Below, piece by piece: positions 32,209 through 44,700 of a stretch of 64,000 bases of DNA. Each line of letters opens with the position of its first letter. Positions within the stretch are counted from its first letter, which is position 1. The stretch is from Avena insularis (Eukaryota; Streptophyta; Magnoliopsida; Poales; Poaceae). Under the pieces are notes generated by a model. That model did no database searches. It was not told the origin of the DNA and was given only the letters and a program-made list of their open reading frames with translations. The DNA is taken from assembly GCA_023614405.1 (NCBI GenBank), contig CM042686.1:349874329-349938328 (forward strand). The letters run 5' to 3'. The translations under genes were made by a program, and so were the position numbers.

Positions 32209-35200
32209 TGTAGCATCCCAAATCTTTAATCAAGGTTATCAAAGTTCAAATCACCTAATTTAGGGTTAACAAAAACTTTTATTAAAGAAAAGGCATATGA
32301 ATGCATGTGTGTTTGCATTCGTATAGAATTGTGTATAAATGCCATGTTTGATTGTTCTAAATGATAGGAAATGGTTTAAAGGTGAATGCTACATCATCTA
32401 GACCATTTACAAACAAAATCCAAAGAAAAAGAAATCAAATAAGATTAAATAAGGCAAATGGTCATTTTGACCATTTTAATCCACTAGGCCACTTTAACAG
32501 AAACAATTCTAGATCTTTGCACCTCTTGCTAGTACAAGTAAAGATGTACCAAGGCCCACTTTACAAACTTACAAAAACACTTAGCCACTAAATTTAAATG
32601 ACATTTGAAAATGGAATACAATGCATATAAGAAGATCCCACTTTCTCAAAAACCCACCAAACCAACTCCACTTGACAATCCCAAGAAAGCATAGATCACC
32701 AAGCATAAGTTCAAATCACACATCAAAAATCTTTTCAAAATTCGAATATAAATTTCTTTTGGCCATTTCACCAAACACTTGGTGATCTCAGAATTAACTG
32801 CCTAACTATTACTGTTCTTTATCAATGCTTTGTCCACCAATTTGCCCCATTACACTCCTTGTCCCCTCTTATCCCAACCAGCACCCTAGCACCTCACCCC
32901 TAGTGTTGTATGCGCTAGTGCCAAGTCACCCGAGCACCTCCTTGCCAGCCGACCATGGTTCACTCGCAGCGGACCGAACCCAGCTCGCTCACGATGCCTA
33001 GGAGGTAGGCGAGATCACACCGCCCCTCTCTGTCCCTTCCCCAAGTGCTGCCAGGCCCTGGACCACCGTAGAACGACCGCGCCCAGTGTGTCTGCGCCAT
33101 GCCGAGCACGCGCCAGAGCGCCGCGCGCGACCAACCAGCACAGACTGTGCCTCGACTGACGGTCGCGCGCACTGCCTTGCCACGACCCCAGGAAGCACCC
33201 AGACATGCCCATGCGCCGCCGTTTGACCTACAGCCACCATGCGCCGCGTCGAACGCCGCTTCTGCCATGCAGAGCATCGGACACTCCTGACCAAATGCCA
33301 CTGCCCCTAGCTGCACCTTTAGGCCGTAGAGACCGCCAGGGAGCACTACGCCGACCGCCGCTTGCAGCCATCCCAATAGCACCCCGTAGACATGTTGCCA
33401 CCGCCGCCTGACCATGCCGCTCAGTCCCTTCGTCGAGCCTATAAAAGGAGGCCTCCCCAGCCTCATTTATCACACCATCTCACTCCCCTCTCATCACTGA
33501 CCACCCCACACTTCTCCCCAGAGCCAATTGAGCTGTAGTTCGCCGAAATTTTGCCGGAGCTTGCCGCAGCAGAGGAGAAGAGGCGATGTTGATTGCGACT
33601 GCCCTAGGAGCCACCGCGACCACGCCTAGCACCGCCATTGTCTACCAGCTCGATCGCCCCCATCACCACGTCTAGATTTCCCGCGCTAGCCCATAGATTC
33701 AAATAAATGTTTTTCCATTTAGGTTTAAACTAGATTCTGTCCACTTATTTAAAAATCATTTCAGTGAGTTTCACTTAACCAAATGGCATGATTCAAATTT
33801 TGTTAGAAAGATAATTAAAATATCTATCCAAGCCCGTTGGATTTAAACCAATTGGAGTTAGATCTAATCTATAGCAAAAATAACAAAACAGAGACTTTGC
33901 AACTTCAAACATTTTTAAAAAATCGACCATAATAGCTTTTGAGTTGATTCCAACTCTCCAAAATCACAATTGATAATATCTATATGAATATTTAATAATA
34001 TTTAGGTTTTCATGCAGTTACTTTGGACTAATACCAAAATAATGCTATTAGGGCATTTCTAGTCACTTTAAATCTATTAAATAAGAATCTAAAACTTATT
34101 GAAATATGATCAACCATTTAAATCACATTCCCATGTATTAGAATATGTGGTGATGAATTGTGTCCACATGATCCCATATTTTAATTGGAGAATATTAAAT
34201 CTTAATTAATTTCAATGAGTAGGAATTACTTTTCTCAAATAGAATAAATGAAACTAGTTCTTTAAATCTTGTGATGAGTGTGATGATGCTAGATCATCAA
34301 GTGTGTGCCTTAGTGTGCTAAATAGACTAATTAAGTATTGTTTGGTGATTGTGTATCCCGTATTTTATTTATAGATGATAGTACCGACCAAGTCTACGAG
34401 GAGGAGTTCTACCCCGAAGAAGACAAAGAGAACTTCAATCACTTCACCAATCAAGGCAAGCCATCATTACTAAGCAAGTTATTGTTAGGAAGATAGAACT
34501 AAGCAAGTTAACACTTGCCCCCTTAGCTTAAGCAAATTCCCTAGGCATGCTTTGGTTATACATTTTGATTTATACCCATCCCAAGTTTTACTTGCAAGCT
34601 TTACTTTTGCTTTACCAAAGTTTCTTTACATTTAGTAATGCTTTGTGAGATTTTGGAAAGTAGTATAGATAGCATAAATAGTATAAAACTTGGCCTATGC
34701 TAGATGTCCTTCTATGGCATGAGATTGATATTAGCATCCCACCTTAGTGAAAACTCTGAACTTAGTAGTTAGTGCTAAGCTTAAAACTTGATCACTTTAG
34801 ATGGGACTACTTGGTGAAAATGATTATGAAAATCTTGGAATGATGATTCATTCTATTGACATTTTTGACATGTGTTGAGAAACACAAATGGTTTATGATG
34901 ATGAAAATGTTGAGGCATGATTCTTAGCCCTTTATAAAAACTAATGGTAGGGTTCGGATGCGATACAATTCCAATTTTACCGTGCAACCACAATACCTGA
35001 ATTGGGTAAGGCTTAGCTAGAAGTTTATATGCATTAGTATGGGTTCCCTCGCGGAAGAGGTTTGAGCTGAGGCTACCTCTTGATGTTGTCCACCTATGCA
35101 GTGCCCAGGATGGCAGATGGCCATGGCTGGGACGCCAAGCTCATAGGAGAGCTGCTTATACTAGAGTGTGTAAAGGAAAGGTTATGATTGATTATCCGCA

Positions 35201-35915
35201 TAGTAAGTATGATGATTCAGGGTTATCGCTGACGGATGTATCGAATTTTGTGGTGAAAGTGTACCACCTCTGCAGAGTGTCAAACTATTCCAATAGCCGC
35301 GTCCGTGGTCATGGATAGTTGGAGTGGCCATACTATTCCATCGCCAGATGTTTTCAAAATGACTTATGAAATGAATTGTGACTTGACTTGACCACAACAG
35401 GGTTGTGACTATGAAAACTAAGATCCCAATTAGGTGATTTAGAACTCTATTTTACCTTTCTTTGTTTCCGAACTCAGCTTAGGCTTCAAATTTATCTTTG
35501 CAAATAAACTTAGAGCTTGGTATTCCTACTAGAACTACCTTACTTGTTAGTGATAGTTTGCGAGTACTTAAAGAGTACTCATGGCTTTGTCCCTGGCTAT
35601 TCTCCTGGCCAGACTATGAGGAGGACTATCAAGAAGATGGACAGCAGGACGGCTACGACAACTAGGATCATCTCCCATCGTCAGTATTGCCTGTGACACT
35701 GAAGATGGAGCCCACCGCTACGCTTATTATTATTCTGCTAGTTGTTTGTATTAAGACTGGATCATGAGATCCTTTATTTGTGTAAGACCTTATTACGGTT
35801 TGTAATGGATGATGTACTGTGATATCCAATCTGTTATGTCTCACAAAAATGGTAATCCTAGGATTGCGAGGTATGTCATATTAGGCATCTAGGATTAAAA
35901 ATTTGGGTGTTGACA
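32209..35915 (+). repeat. Element 2, 5' LTR (3.71 kb)
   Basis: It matches 41,744-45,650. It starts TGTAGCATCCCAAATC and ends GGGTGTTGACA. It lacks about 215 bp present in the other LTR (43,189-43,404), removed near 33,675 with TAG at both edges. Confidence 0.93.
33440..33447 (+). promoter_or_regulatory. TATA box in element 2 5' LTR
   Basis: TATAAAAG in GCCTATAAAAGGAGGCCTCC. The same sequence is in the 3' LTR near 42,952 and, inverted, in the LTRs of elements 1 and 3. Confidence 0.65.
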
Positions 35916-35918
35916 AGT

Positions 35919-35930
35919 TGGTATCAAAGC
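35919..35930 (+). other. Element 2 primer-binding site (tRNA-iMet, one mismatch)
   Basis: TGGTATCAAAGC follows the LTR end by three bases. It differs from element 1 (TGGTATCAGAGC) by one G-to-A change. Confidence 0.9.
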
Positions 35931-36143
35931 CATCCTGACCATAGGAGACCCTAGTTAGAATGGACGTCCGAACTAAAACTTAGATTCAAAACAAAAGAAG
36001 TGAGTATTTATGAAAACCAATTTCCACTCTTATCCTCATGATTCTTTCAAAAAAAATCATGTTCCTCAAAAATTCTTACATTACTACATAAAATTTTACA
36101 CACTTGATCACCTCACTAACTTACTCATCCTAAATTCTTATAG

Positions 36144-36917
36144 ATGGAAGTTCAGTACTGCAAGTTCTACCAGTTGGGCAACGGGGGCCAACTGATCTTC
36201 GAGAGGGATCTTGATGCACTGTTTGAGTACCTTGAGCACCCGCATCTGGAATTCTTCAGAGCTCAACTCAAGGATTTTCTAGGAGGAGATCTACAATGGC
36301 TGATAGTTACAGATCTTCGTGGCAAAATGGAAGCACCCCTTTCCAAGAAGATTCAATTCACCATGAGAGAGAACAACTGGCTAGATGGATTAACCAGGGC
36401 TATGCATGAAGCTCTTGCCCGTCTGTGTGGGAAAAATGTTAACTTAATCCAGGGAACTTGCTTTACTCACTATGCAAGGCGTGATTCTATGGGAATGCCA
36501 TTGGAGATGCCAAGTCACCCAGAGTTGAAGCGCCAAGTGGACAATCTTGACTTCCTGCTGTATGACAGACAGAAGGAATTGGACAATGCTCGAGTCTACG
36601 CCAACCACAAACTTTCCATTGCTGCCCAGAAGGACTAGACTTTCGCCCTTCTCATCAAGGATCGTCAATTACTTCGTCGTCAACGCGAGAAGAAGGATCG
36701 CACCATCACTCGTCTTCGCAAGAAGATGGCCGACCTCGAGAAGACCATCCAGGAACAAGAAGCTCAGCTTGCAGCAAAAGAAGAAGAAGAAGAAGAAGGT
36801 GAAGACATCCGGGGAGATATTCACTCATACCTCAGTAATGACAATGACTATCTGGAGGATGATGCCATGGACTTCTACACCGATGATGACGACTCCGACT
36901 TCAATGATGATGAGTAG
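36144..36917 (+). pseudogene. ORF0 of element 2 (coiled coil and acidic tail; one stop)
   Basis: A single frame of 258 codons with one internal TAG at 36,636-36,638, where element 1 has CAG. It starts MEVQYCKFYQLGNGGQLIFE. About 30 residues after the start come HPHLEFF, then DLQWLIVTDLRG and ENNWLDGLTRAMHEALARLC (about residues 72-91). A long helical, charged region follows (HPELKRQVDNLDFLLYDRQK, then RRQREKKDRTITRLRKKMAD). The last 40 residues are very acidic, ending at 36,917. It lies 214 bp after the primer site and 255 bp before gag. It is the same protein as in element 1. I do not recognise the family. A role in RNA packaging, particle assembly or nuclear contacts could be imagined, but nothing shows it. 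Confidence 0.8.
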
Positions 36918-37172
36918 ATGCACTTGATCACTATTGTAGGAAGGAGTTGTATCGGCCCCACTGTATCTTAGCTTCACTGAATGGTTCTTAAAACCATTTA
37001 TTTTCCTTTCATGTTGTGGTGTGTGTGTTTGTATGGTGTGCTTTGATTGAATGGATGAATGAGAAGGAGTTAGTTGCAAAACCTGAGTTCAAACTCAAAG
37101 TTTTAGCTTTGAAAACAAAACCACGAACCTTAGAACTTTCCCTCTTACCTCTTTATCTATCTCAATCTTCAA

Positions 37173-38380
37173 ATGACTCGTGGAAACCAAGGAGGAAGCA
37201 ACTCATGGCAGGACCCGATGCTACAGATTCTATAGATGCTAGTTTCCGACCGTGAAGCTAGTAGAGGAGAGTGCCAAGCCAACCTAGCCACCCTGCAACA
37301 GATCTCTCAGATGGCCCACAATAATCAAGGCCATGGAAATCAGGATCATCATGGATCCAAACTCAAGAACTTTCAAAATACCAATCCCCCTATCTTTAGC
37401 AAGTCTGAAGACCCGTTGGATGTGGATGATTGGTTGTAAACCATGGAGAATGACCTAGAAGTCGCAGGAGTTGACACCAATGAGAAGGTATTGTTTGCCA
37501 CCCATTATCTGGCAGGAGATGCAAGAGCCTGGTGGAATAGAACCTGTACTATGAAGCACGGTCAAGTGATGACGTGGGAAGCTTTCAAGACCAAGTTTAG
37601 CCGCACCCATGTTCCGCAAGGTTTAGTCACCCAGATGAGAGATGAGTTCAGAGAACTGAAGCAAGGCAGGATGACAGTAGTTGAGTACCGTGATAGATTT
37701 TTGTCCTTAGCAAGATATTCCCCGATGAGATCAACACTGAAGCCAAGAAGAAGGAAAGATTCCTGAATGGGCTGCTGGATGAGATGCAGACGGTGTTAGT
37801 CAACATCCATTTTGATGATCTCGAAGAGCTAGTCGACTCTGCCATCCAGATGGAAGGGAAGATCAACGAAGCAAATGACTACCGCAAGCACAGAATGATG
37901 CATCAGACTGGGTCCCACAATACCCAGAAGTATCGCCCCAACCCATCTGCAGGATATACTCCAAGGAACAATAGACCCCCAATATCTCGTCCAAGCTACC
38001 CCAACCGTAGCGGAGGAAACATGAAGTCCTGAGGAAACCACAACAACAACCCCGGCAACTCCAACAAGTTCAACCGTGCACCCCCCAAGTCCAACAACAA
38101 CTATAACAACAATACTGCCCCAAGGACTGGAAGCAATGCCGTGCCTATTGCAGCCAAAGACAAGTATCAGATTACTTGTTTTGAGTGTGGAGTGAAGGGT
38201 CACTACTCCAACAAGTGTCCCAAGAAGCTTGCAGCCACCACCAATGTGAATGCCCCAGCTCAGCAGCAATGCCGTGTTTAGCCTAGAAGAAGATTTGCCC
38301 CAGGGAATTCGCTCAACCGCAACGGCCGTCTGTTCCACATGAATGCTGAAGAAGCCCAAGAAGCGCCAGATGTCTTGCTG
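37173..38380 (+). pseudogene. Element 2 gag (broken)
   Basis: The ATG at 37,173 gives MTRGNQGGSNSWQDP, the same start as element 1. The capsid-like region includes YLAGDARAWWN, WEAFKTKFSRTHVP and VVEYRDRFLSLARYSP. The CCHC knuckle CFECGVKGHYSNKC is at 38,177-38,218. Breaks: TAG near 37,230 and TAA at 37,437-37,439 (element 1 has CAG in both places), a frameshift near 37,720, TGA at 38,030-38,032 and TAG near 38,278. The frame then joins protease through HMNAEEAQEAPDVLLGMF with no break, unlike element 1. Confidence 0.87.
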
Positions 38381-40280
38381 GGTATGTTTTCTGTTTACTC
38401 AGTATTAGCAAGAGTGTTGTTTGATTCTGGAGCATCGCACTCGTTTGTTACCGAAGAATTTGCATGCACTAGTAAGATTCACCCAACCAATTTGAAGCAT
38501 GTTATGATAGTTCAAATACCTGGTTCAACCACCAAAGCTAGAAAAATTTGCAAGGCTGTACCTATCAGAATCCATGGGATAGATTTTTATGCAAATCTAA
38601 TAGTATTTGGAACCAAAGGTTTGGAAGTAGTACTAGGGATGGATTGGATATCGAAACATAAAGGATTGATTGACTGTGCCAAGAAAGCCATCACCATGAC
38701 CAGCAGCTCTGGAGTATCAGTAGAGCATGTATCTGAAACCTTGCCCCGTCAATTCAAATGCAACAAGAGTCTTGCCCTACCCACCATTGACCAAGTCAGA
38801 GTAGTCTGTGAATACCCCGACGTATTCCTAGATGAATTGCCCGGTATGCCCCCAGATCGGGATATTGAGTTCATTATTGAACTAATTCGTGGAACTGGGC
38901 CCATAACTCAGATACCTTATAGCATGAACCCATTAGAATTAGTGGAGTTGAAGAAGCAACTTGATGCTATGATGAGAAAGGCTTGATTCAACCAAGCGCA
39001 TCGCCATGGAGATCGCCTGTTTTGTTTGTCGACAAGGAAGATGGAGGCAACCGTTTGTGCACAGATTACCGGAATTGAATGATGTCACCATCAAGAACAA
39101 GTACGCACTACCCAAGATAGAGGATCTGTTTGATCAGTTGACTGGTGCCAGAGTGTTCTCTAAGATTGATCTTTTGACTGGTTATCATCAACTTAAGATT
39201 CGTGCAACGGATATTCCAAAGACCGCCTTTACCACCAGATATGGATTGTATGAGTATACAGTCATGTCTTTTGGATTAACCAATGCCCCCGCTTATTTCA
39301 TGAATCTCATGAATAAGATCTTTATGATCTTTCTAGATAAGTTCGTCATTGTGTTTATCAACAATATTCTTATCTATTCCAAGTCAGAAGAAGACCATGA
39401 TCAACATTTGAGAATCATCCTTTAAACCCTTAGAGAGCATCAGTTGTATGCCAAGTTTAGCAAATGTATGTTTTGGCTGAAAGAAGTAGGATTCCTCGGA
39501 CATATTGTGTCGGCAGGGGGAGTCGCTGTTGATCCTGCCAAGATCAAAGATGTGGAAGAATGGAAAGCCCCAACCACTCAAACCCAAGTCCGTGAATTTC
39601 TTGGATTAGCGGGATATTACCGCAAGTTCATAGAAGGATTTTCAAGCATCGCAAGACCAATGACCCAATTGTTGAAGAAAGACAAGAAGTTTGAATGGAC
39701 CGACAAATGTGAAGCAAGTTTTCAAGAGCTCAAGAAGAGATTGATTTCTGCCCCAATATTGATTATTGCAGATATCAAGAAGCCTTTTGATGTGTATTGT
39801 GATGCATCCAAGATTGGTCTCGGATGTGTGTTAATGCAAGAAGGAAAAGTGATATCATATTTTTCAAGACAACTGAAGCAGCATGAGAAAAACTACCCTA
39901 CCCATGATCTTGAACTAGCAGATGTAGTTTTAGCTTTGAAGACATGGCGTCATTACCTTATCGGTAATCGCTGTGAGATTTATTCAGATCACAAGAGCTT
40001 GAAGTATATTTTCACTCATAAGGAGCTGAATATGAGGCAAAGGAGATGGATATAGTTAATCAAGGATTATGACCATGACATTCACTATCACCCTGGCAAA
40101 TCCAATGTGGTAGCGGATGCTCTTAGCAGATTGCCATGCAGGTTAAACACCATGATCAAAGAGAACCAGCCAAGTTTGCATGAAGAGTTGGAGCAGTTTA
40201 GAACAGAGCTAGTTAGCAAAGGATTTTTAGCTAGCATTGAACTTCAACCCACTTTGATTAGCCAAATCAAGGAGGCCTAG
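38339..40280 (+). pseudogene. Element 2 protease, RT and RNase H (broken; RT active site changed)
   Basis: Protease motif [16 protein letters not shown] is present. Frameshifts near 38,970 and 39,075 fall before RT motif A ([10 protein letters not shown], Asp kept). The RT active site is FINN at about 39,354-39,365, where element 1 has FIDD; both catalytic Asp codons became Asn by G-to-A. TAA at about 39,423 and TAG at 40,053-40,055 are further stops. RNase H motifs [41 protein letters not shown] and VVADALSR are readable. The region ends at TAG 40,278-40,280, in the same place as in element 1. It cannot be active. Confidence 0.93.
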
Positions 40281-41697
40281 AAGGGAAATGCAAGTATCGA
40301 CAGAATCAAACGTCGTATTGGTATAGGAAAGGTACCTGCATTCATCGAAGATGAAGAAGGAGTTATGTGGTACAAAGGACCTATCTGTGTGCCAGCAGAT
40401 TTGGAGCTGAAGCAAGTTATCATGCAAGAAGCTCATGATACTCTTTATCCTATCCACCCCGGAGGAACGATGATGTATCAATATTTGAAGGAGCAATTTT
40501 GGTGGCACAAGATGAAGAGAGAAATCAGAAGCGACATAGCCAAGTGTGATATCTGTTAGAGAGTCAAAGCGGAACATCAGAGACCCGCATGACTGTTGCA
40601 ACCATTGTAGATTCCGGAATGGAAATGGGATTCCGTCGGAATGGACTTTATCACCGGTTTGCCTACTTCCAGTAGGGGAAATGACTCTCTGGGTCATAGT
40701 TGATAGACTATCCAAGGTAGCCCATTTCATACCTGTCAAAACAACCTACCAGAGTTCGAAGCTAGCAGAGTTGTACATTGCTAGAATTGTCAGTTTGCAT
40801 GGAACCCCCAAGATCATAGTGTCGGATCGAGGAACCCAATTTACCTCTAGATTTTGGCAGAAAGTCCAAGAAGGATTACGAACCAAGTTGAACTTCAGCA
40901 CAGCTTATCACCCATAGACCGATGGACAGACTGAAAGAGTCAACCAGATCTTAGAAGATATGTTGGGAGCTTGTGTGTTAGAGTATGGATCAAAATGGGA
41001 AGACTGTCTGCCTTTCGCAGAATTCTCATACAAAACAGTTATCAAGCCAGTTTGCAAATGGCCCCTTTTGAGTTCTTATATGGAAGAAAGTGTCGTACCC
41101 CTTTGAATTGGTCGCAAGTAGGAGAGAGTCAGATTTTCGGAGCCGACATCCTATGAGAATCCGAAGAGAAGGTTCACAAAGTCCGTGAGCACATCAAGAC
41201 CACCCAATCCAGAAAGAAGAGTTATGCTGACAAGAGACATAGAGACCTGACTTTCAATGTCAGAAATTTTGTGTATCTCAAAGTGTCCCCATCGAAGGGA
41301 ACACAACATTTTAGTCTAAAAGGAAAGTTATCCCCCAGATATATTGGACCCTTCAAGATTATGAATCATTGAGGAGAAGTATCGTATCAAACTGGAACTG
41401 CCAAAGGAGATATCAGCCATCCATAATGTGTTCCACATCTCGTTACTTCGCAAATGCCTAGAAGTGCCGGAGAAGACCAAAGTTTTCAAGAACATCGATC
41501 ACCGAGCCATTGATATCAACAAGGATCTGACGTATCGTGAAGTACCCATACGTATCTTGGAAGAAGCCTTCAGAACCACCAGCACCCGGAGTATCAAATT
41601 TCTCAAGATCCAATGGAGCAATCATACTGAAGAAGAAGCTACTTGGGAGCAAGAACATAAAATTAGGACTGAGTTTCCAGATCTCTTTAGTTCCTAG
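40281..41697 (+). pseudogene. Element 2 integrase and chromodomain-like tail (broken)
   Basis: The zinc-binding part is at about 40,430-40,560 (HPGGTMMYQYLKEQFWW ... CDIC), followed by TAG. Two more stops lie near 40,590 and 40,607. The core has VSDRGTQFTSRFWQ, then TAG at 40,915-40,917, then TDGQTERVNQ with the third acid (Glu) kept. A one-base loss near 41,034 and a TGA at 41,154-41,156 (shared with elements 1 and 3) follow. The tail at 41,428-41,697 holds the chromodomain-like YREVPIRILEEAF ... SNHTEEEATWEQE and ends TEFPDLFSS. A TGA near 41,369 stands where element 3 has CGA. Confidence 0.9.
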
Positions 41698-41730
41698 TTT
41701 TTCTTAAATCTCAGGATGAGATTTTGTTTA

Positions 41731-41743
41731 ACGGGGGAAGGTT
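41731..41743 (+). other. Element 2 polypurine tract
   Basis: ACGGGGGAAGGTT lies directly before the 3' LTR start TGTAGCATCCC, as in elements 1 and 3. Confidence 0.85.
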
Positions 41744-44700
41744 TGTAGCATCCCAAATATTTAATCAAGGTTACCAAAGTTCAACTCACCCAATTTAGGG
41801 TTAACAAAAACATTTATTAAAGAAAAGGCATATGAATGCATGTGTGTTTGCATTAGTATAGAATTGTATATAAATGCCATGTTTGATTGTTCTAAATGAT
41901 AGGAAATGGTTTAAAGGTGAATGCTACATCATCTAGACCAGTTACAAAAAAAATCCAAAGAAAAAGAAATCAAATAAGATTAAATAAGGCAAATGGTCAT
42001 TTTGACCATTTTAATCCACTAGGCCACTTTAGGTATTCCTAGAAGTCATTTCCTAACAGAAACAATTCTAGATCTTTGCACCCCTTCCTAGTACAAGTAA
42101 AGATGTACCAAGGCCCACTTTACAAACTTACAAAAACACTTAGCTACTAAATTTAAATGACATTTGAAAATGGAATCCAATGCATATGAGAAGATCCCAC
42201 TTTCTCAAAAACCCACCAAACCAACTCCACTTGACAATCCCAAGCAAGCATAGATCACCAAGCATAAGTTCAGATCACACACCAAAAATCTTTTCAAAAT
42301 TCGAATATAAATTTCTTTCGTCCATTTCATCAAACACTTGGTGATCACATAATTAACTGCCTAACTATTACTATTCTTGGTCAATGCTTTGTCCACAAAT
42401 TTGCCCCATTACACTCCCCTTGTCCCCTCTTATCCCAACCAGCACCCTAGCACTTCACCTCTAGTGCTGTATGCGCTAGTGCCAAGCCACCTGAGTGCCT
42501 CCTTGTCAGTCGACCATGGTTCACTCATAGCAGACTGAACCCAGCTCGCTCACGACGCCTAGGAGGGAGGCGAGATCACACCGCCCCTCTCTGTCCCTTC
42601 GCTTCATGCCGAGCACGACCACCAGAGCCGCCGCCTTCCCAGGCAACCAGCACGACCAACCAGCCGAGACCACGCGCACGCATCGCCTCGCCACGACCCG
42701 AGCAAGCGCCCAGACGTGCCCGTGTGCCGTCGTTTGACCTGCAGCCACCGTGCTCCACGTCGAACGCTGTTTCTGCCGCGCAGAGCATCAGACGCTCCCG
42801 ACCAAATGCCACCGCCCCTAGCCGTGCCTTTAAGCCATAGAGGACTGCCAGGGAACACTACATCGACCACCGCTCGCAGCCATGCCAATAGCACCCCGTA
42901 GCCATGTCGCCACCGTCGCCTAACCATGCCGATCGGTCCCTTCGTCGAGCCTATAAAAGGAGGCCTCCCCTAGCCTCATTTCTCACACCATCTCACTCCC
43001 CTCTCGCCACTGACCACCCCCACACTTCTCCCCAGAGCCAATTGAGCTGTAGTTCGCCGAAATTTCGCCGGAGCTTGCCGCAGTAGAGGAGAAGAGGCGC
43101 TGTTGATTGCGACTGCCGTAGGAGCCACCACGACCACGCCTAGAACCGCCATCGTCTACCAGCTCAATCGCCCTCATCGCCACGTCTAGCTGGAACCCTG
43201 GTAAGCCCCCATCGTGCCGCGTTAGGGTTTTCTCACGCCGGAGCTGTTCACCAGAAACGATGAACCACGGCCGTAGATCTCGTTCTAATCGTAAGGCCAG
43301 GATTGATAGATACGGATTCGGGTTTTAACAGCCGATGACATGTAGGACCCTCCTATCAGTCTCCCTCTGCGCCGCAGAGCGCCACTGGGCTGGCCCGTTA
43401 GTTTCCCGCGATAGCCCACAGATTCAAATAAATGTTTTTCCATTTAGGTTTAAACTACATTCTTTCCACTTATTTAAAAATCATTTTGGAGAGTTTCACT
43501 TAACCAAATGGCATGATTCAAATTTTGTTAGAAAGATAATTAAAATATCTATCCAAGCTCGTTGGATTTAACTCAATTGGAGTTAGATATAATCTATGGC
43601 AAAAATAACAAAACAGAGAGTTTTGCAACTTCAAACATTTTTCAAAAATCAACCATAATAGCTTTTGAGTTGATTCCAACTCTCAAAAATCACAATATAT
43701 AATATCTATCTGAATATGTAATAATATTTAGGTTTGTATGCAGTGACTTTGGACTAATACCAAAATAATGCTATTAGGGCATTTCTAATCACTTTAAATC
43801 TATTAAATAAGAATCTTAAACTTATTGAAATATGATCAACCTTTTAAATCACATTCCCATGTATTAGAATATGTGGTGATGACATGTGTCCACATGATCC
43901 CATATTTCAATTGGAGAATATTAAATCTTAATTAATATTAATTTCAATTAGTAGAAATTACTTTTCTCAAATAAAATAAATGAAACTAGTTCTTTCAATC
44001 TTGTGATGAGTGTGATGATGCTAGATCATCAAGTGTGTGCCTTAGTGTGATAAATAGACTAGTTAAGTATTGTTTGGTGATTGTGTATCCCGTATTTTAT
44101 TTATAGACGATAGTACCGACCAAGTCTACGAGGACGAGGAGTTCTACCCCGAAGAAGACAAAGAGAACTTCAATCACTTCACCAATCAAGGCAAGCCATC
44201 ATTACTAAGCAAGCTATTATTAGAAAGCTAGAACTAAGCAAGTTAACACTTGCCCCCTTAGCTTAAGCAAATGCCCTAGGCATGCTTTGGTTATACATTT
44301 TGATTTATACCCATCCCAAGTTTTACTTGTAAGCTTTACTTTTGCTTTACCAAAGTTTCTTTACTTTCAGTAATGCTTTGTGAGATTTTGGAAAGTAGTA
44401 TAGATAGCATAAAGAGTATAAAACTTGGCCTATCCTAGATGTCATTCTATGGCATGAGATTGAGATTAGCATCCCACCTTAGTAAACACTCTTAACTTAG
44501 TAGTTAGTGCTAAGCTTAAAACTTGATCACTTTAGATGGGACTACTTGGTGAAACTGATTATGAAAACCTTGGAATGATGAGTCATTCTATTGAGATGTT
44601 TTGACATGTGTTGAGAAACACAAATGGTTTATGATGATGAAAATGTTGAGGCATGAGCCTTAGCCCTTTATAAAAACTGATGGTTGGGTTCGGATGCGAT

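Noticed and set aside
36547..36927. Second frame over the end of ORF0 in element 2 (basic, Arg/Ser-rich)
   Set aside because: It is a shadow of the acidic tail in the real frame; a matching shadow occurs in element 1 at 9,762-10,085.
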